Shown in pieces: positions 59,759 through 64,000 of a stretch of DNA of 64,000 nucleotides. This DNA is from Eumeta japonica. Taxonomy: Eukaryota > Arthropoda > Insecta > Lepidoptera > Psychidae. Below the pieces are notes generated by a model. The model worked only from the letters and a program-made list of their open reading frames with translations. It ran no database searches and was not told where the DNA came from. The translations under genes and the position numbers were made by a program. The stretch covers positions 248,001 through 312,000 of the forward strand of contig BGZK01000548.1 in assembly GCA_005406025.1 (NCBI GenBank), in the 5' to 3' direction. Within the stretch, counting starts at the first letter, position 1; each line of letters begins with the position of its first letter.

Positions 59759-60218
59759 AAAAATTTGGTTGCCTGTAAAGTCGGTATACGGGCGAAAGTT
59801 TTACGTGACAACGACTTTGAATGGTAAAATCATTTTAATGTGAATATTCATTCGTATAGTAGGAAGAAGGATGAAATAATAGTAACAATTTAAAACATTT
59901 ATTTATACAAAGAATTATATTTAAAACATTAATTTATACAAAGAATCTCGCACTGAATTTCATATTAACAAAATTTTATTTTTACCTTTACACATACATA
60001 CGTATTTATATACAAATATACATACAATAACTTGCAATACATTTGCAAGCTATGCACTAATTCTCTAGGCGCGCGGCAGACCGATCATAGTTGAGTGGAG
60101 AGAGACGCAAGGCATTCGGCGGGCTCTCTCGTTCGGTGACTCATCGTTACGTTACCGAGCGTTACACTTTTCAAAGTAACTCCCAGCCGCAACCTAATTT
60201 AAGACGTTGTCACGTCAA
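59759..60218. mobile_element. Young interspersed repeat Z, copy 2
   Basis: Same orientation as copy 1 and nearly identical. It lacks 1-6 bp at several simple tracts (for example after TTCTCTAG and within the CTCTCTC run) and has 4 extra bases in the CATACATACG tract. Both flanks carry AAAATAAAA (59754 and 60219 regions), which could be a target-site duplication but is low-complexity. No coding sequence. Confidence 0.8.
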
Positions 60219-60229
60219 AAAATAAAAGG

Positions 60230-63200
60230 AGATTATAAAAATATACATATGTCACGTATTTAAATTTACTCACGAATAATTACAACCATTTTAATTCCGT
60301 CACTCGAATAAATTTGTAATCAATGCATTCAAATTGTCGTATTTTGGCTTGAAATCGGCCAAGTATGTGTTGTAATACGATTACTAAGTCCATAAATTGC
60401 TAGGGCATAACTTTATACCGGGCGGTTGTTGATTTAGGCAGTAATATTTTCGCGAAAGCTCAGGCGTACGTGGCTTTGAGCCGAGTCAGATCGCTCTCAG
60501 GTCTAGCGATTAATTAGCTAGATCATAGAAAGTTATTACATCAACCACACGATGAAAACCCTCTTGAGGAATTGAACCATTTACGTCCATTATAATTTTG
60601 ATTTGTGTTTTGTTTGACACGCTATCAATACTACTTACTTACCAATCATCGCTATATTTTACCCGATTTACAAGTCATAAAAGTACACGCTTTCGTTCAT
60701 AGAAATGTGCCGGACGGAACATTAAAAAGTCTAAAATAAAATAAATAATAAAAAAAAATAAAAAAAAACCCGACTGCAAAAAATCAACACATAAGCAATG
60801 CACTAAAAAGACCGAAACAAGATTGAGAAAACAAACTACTGAAATCTAATTAACCCTTCTTTGGTTTAACAGACTATGTTTGGTAGCAGGCGGGACCAAT
60901 TAATTTTCTTACGATTTATAATTTGCAAATTAATAAATTGCTTTTTTTTTCTAAATAAAGCACAAAACAATTCATGGGGCGAAAACGGTTGGGAATAAAA
61001 CTATTATGATTGAATTTTTTATTATTATTTATTCAATTTATTTGAAAATAGCTTTGATTTTTTCTTATTAGTTCAAATGTTTGAAACTTATAAAAGAAAA
61101 TCATAAATAAGGAATGTGAAACAGAAGAAAAAAAAATTCCGTTGATATAGAGCAACCTATCGCCTTCGTCTATATCGACGAATGGAAGAATGCGACGTTC
61201 TCATCGAAACCGATTGCCAATTTTTTAATCAGCTCAAATTTAATTTAGAATGCCCTTTCTCCGTTATCAATGTCATCATTAATTGCCAATGAAAATTATC
61301 GAACAGATTGAATTAATTGAATGTTCTTCGTATAGCCAATAACAAGCAATGTTACGAGTATTAATAGGTTTTCAGTGATAACGCGCTTTTGCTAAACGGA
61401 CTCGACGACGACCGATGATAAATCCTGATGTATGGGCGCGACCGTCACGTCTTATCTGTCGTCGGGCTGACGGTGGGCCGTTGAACGTCTGCTGTACACT
61501 ATCGGGCAATATATTTTTGCAGGAAATTATTTTTTTTTTTTTTTTATAATTCTGACCTCGTTTGTTCATATAGTAAGTAGATGTATCGTTATCATTGGAG
61601 GGTTCGTTATACCGAATTATAATGAAGACCGCTGTTTTGATTTAATTTTTGCATAGGCATATTGACAATACTGTAGGTAGCTCTGTTGTTATTTAAGATA
61701 TTAAGTTTGTTTATGAAAAGGAAATTTTAAGGGATTTTTTTTTTGGAAGTAACGTTACTCGAATTATTTTAATTTTAAGATATTGGACAACGTATAAAAA
61801 AAAACTGATTTACTGAAAACGTATAAAGTGTTTTAGGTTATTGTTTAGCCAATTATATGTGTAAACATTAGCTTTATTTTTTTTTGGTTTTGAAAATTCT
61901 AATACAGGTGAAGAAAAAGAATATAAATCAAGTGATAACAACAAAATACACGTTTAAAATATTTAACAATGTTCCTTGTGAAATATTCGATTATGTTAAA
62001 GATAAATTGAGAAAAACAAAATAAGCATAAAATACATTTGCGTTTCTCGTCGGCACCCGTGCGGTAGCTTCTTTAGTTTCAAAAACACTGAACAGCTGGA
62101 GGGCAAAGCAAATATAAATTCATTAGTACCAACAAAGGCCGGCGGGCTTTGACTAATGAAGAAGGACGTCTTGTTTAATTACCTTTTGCAATTTTTCTAC
62201 TAAGCGAGGGTGGATATAAATTAATTTTGCTTCGCTGCGCGTCCACAAGAACTCTCCAAAGTCCCTAAGTTGGGGTTTTCGTGAAAAGGTTTTTACAACA
62301 ACCGACAATGATAATTACGTTAAAATGGAAATCGATTGTCACAGTAAACAATTTGACCTTGCCTTATTTTAGAAACTTGGTAACTGAAAATCACCCAATG
62401 AACTTAAATATCTTTGGTTATTTGAATTTTGCATTCTACTTGTTTGTGTTTATTATTGTTTTCGAATTCACTTCAAAAAGTAGAACTTTAAAATTTGTTT
62501 GCTATTGACTTAAAATATTTACGTAAAAGTATGTTTGATCAGTGCGTCTTCTGTTTATTTACGGACGCACGTTATGCTATCGACGTGCGATTGTCTAACA
62601 AATCAAATATTTTTCAAGGCTACATATATTTCGTCATTTTGTTTCAATGCCTGAGAACCTTTAAAATATTAATGAAATGATACGTAAATTTTTAAACCTA
62701 GTCAAAGCCCCACGAGTCTAAATGTTTAAACGGCACGCCACAACATCCATAAATGTTCTTTTATTTTAATAATTTATTTATCTTGCTGTTGAAGTTGCAC
62801 GAAAATGACGCATTGTATAAACGCACAAATTCACCATTGCTAACATAAACACATCATAATTTTTTTATTGGTTTCGAAACAGGAAATATTCTAAACGGAA
62901 TAACTTCTTCCTAAACAGGAATTAAAACTTCACCATCTACACTGCGTAAAGTATAATTTAATTATCGGACGGAAACAGTTTCACCCGCGATGCGTCGCCC
63001 TACATAGTTCACTGATAACACCGACAATGGAATTAGACCAGACAAGATCGCTATTCAATACGACGACAGGCAAGCTTCGTTGCCAGTTCGAGCTCGAAAC
63101 GACATGACATTCAATAAATTAAACATTTTCGTTTGAACTATTTTCCAGTCTTTATCTGTCTGTACATAGAATGAACCTGTAGAACTGTCATGCCTATACG

Positions 63201-63950
63201 TTGGAAATATGTGGCAAGAATCGATTGATGCCAGTAAAGGGAGAAAACCGAATAAAATAAAAATATATTGAAAGATTTTGTTTTTCTATCCGCCGGAACA
63301 AATTAATCTCTAGAACTACAAACAAATTTGCATTGTACTCTTATAGGTGACTTGAATGTAGCTTGTTGAAACATGTAGGCTTTACTTGATCTTTTAGTCT
63401 CACGGGAAATGACCTAGTTCATTTTTAGAAGAAGCTCATAGAAGTTATCAAACGTTTACCTCAGTGATTGGTTTGTCGCCTTTTGCTTCAGTATTTTACG
63501 TCAGAAAACAAATTCCACACCTAAGAAGTCGCGAACATAGTTAGTATAAAATATAATTTTATTTCATTGAGAAAAAAAATATCAACTCTTATTTCGTTGA
63601 GGAATAAATTCGAACATCATTTAAAAATTGATAAACTATTTCATTGTTGACGCTAACCCTTCCATTATCTTTTAATTTCAGATTGAGGGATTTGGCGTTG
63701 TATATAAATAAAGTCGGATTTTCAATTAATATAGTTTGGTTTCAGTGTAGTAATAAATATCTTAATGCGTAGTTTTAATACTCAAGTACATCCTATATTT
63801 AATACTTAAATACTATACATAACAATATCCCGATCATGCTCTCAATCAATATCTCTAATCACTGTCCCTCAGCCTTATTATTTAAAACAAATCGGTTTCT
63901 AATTTGGCATGATTTTAAAGTTACTTTAGTGATTTTGAACTTGGTATTTC
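60230..63950. other. AT-rich intergenic stretch
   Basis: No gene recognised. Possible short islands lie at about 61150-61240, 61380-61510 and 62040-62240; the last has TAAATTCATTAGTACC and GACTAATGAAG. A poly-A/CCCGACTGC string at 60745-60780 is probably a retroposon tail. Confidence 0.35.
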
Positions 63951-63953
63951 GAA

Positions 63954-63992
63954 ATGCAACTTGTTTTAATATTAGCAGTGCTGGCTCTACAG
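63954..63992 (+). CDS. Possible first exon with signal peptide start, cut by window edge
   Basis: ATG at 63954 starts a run of hydrophobic codons (MQLVLILAVLALQ) and a TGA follows at 63993. A donor-like GTGAAA begins at 63992, so the exon could end at 63991 within the last codon. Many insect secreted and cuticle protein genes have a tiny first coding exon of this kind. A TATATAAATA box at 63701-63710 and a TCAGT initiator near 63742 lie upstream but are 40 bp apart, more than usual. This is weak evidence. Confidence 0.2.
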
Positions 63993-64000
63993 TGAAATGA

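Overview
This is eukaryotic, AT-rich sequence with long intergenic character. It is most likely from a moth or butterfly (Lepidoptera). The support is the mix of repeats: broken mariner transposases of several subfamilies, tRNA-headed SINEs carrying a 'GAGCACGT..AAGCCGTCGGTC'-like body, a SINE-type unit ending in a GAT tail, and interspersed repeats of the '..AACCCTTATAGGATCACTTTGTT..' type that I know from lepidopteran DNA. I see no complete host protein gene, no intact tRNA or rRNA, no CRISPR array and no bacterial-type operon. Most long open frames are shadows of repeats or of GC-rich noncoding islands.

Layout. 1-2.2 kb: GC-rich islands in AT-rich DNA. 2.57-2.85 kb: a SINE on the minus strand. 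6.67-7.46 kb: a decayed mariner transposase carrying a perfect local hairpin. 8.5 kb: SINE fragment. 9.4-9.75 kb: GC-rich island. 11.7-13.3 kb: two interspersed repeats and one possible host exon. 13.8-19.7 kb: several GC-rich islands, two of them related to each other, separated by a degenerate tandem-repeat complex (15.2-16.75 kb). 21-30.2 kb: SINE-like units, diverged interspersed repeats, two more islands (22.0 and 24.6 kb) and a strong foldback palindrome at 25.5-25.77 kb. 32.2-33.5 kb: islands and a TA/CA microsatellite. 34.9-35.5 kb: remnant of a Ty3/Gypsy-type LTR element. 37.5-38.8 kb: LINE and mariner remnants. 39.39-39.86 kb: first copy of a young repeat of about 465 bp whose second copy is at 59.76-60.22 kb. 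40-45 kb: islands plus a tRNA-like SINE head. 45.7-52.8 kb: the densest mobile-DNA block, with a nearly complete mariner, a Gypsy-type remnant interrupted by a Harbinger-like MITE, three copies of an LTR-associated repeat (two head to head), and a broken RTE-like LINE. 55.2-55.9 kb: another large island. The last 10 kb is mostly plain AT-rich DNA; a short signal-peptide-like frame at the extreme right edge could be a first exon.

The most interesting signal is in the noncoding islands. Two pairs, 22.0/55.3 kb and 15.0/17.5 kb, share blocks with preserved spacing although tens of kilobases or a few kilobases apart. They look like duplicated cis-regulatory elements in a gene desert next to a developmental regulator. 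This reading is inference; the shared motifs and spacings can be seen directly. The mobile-element section shows clear nesting, which gives a relative order of insertions.
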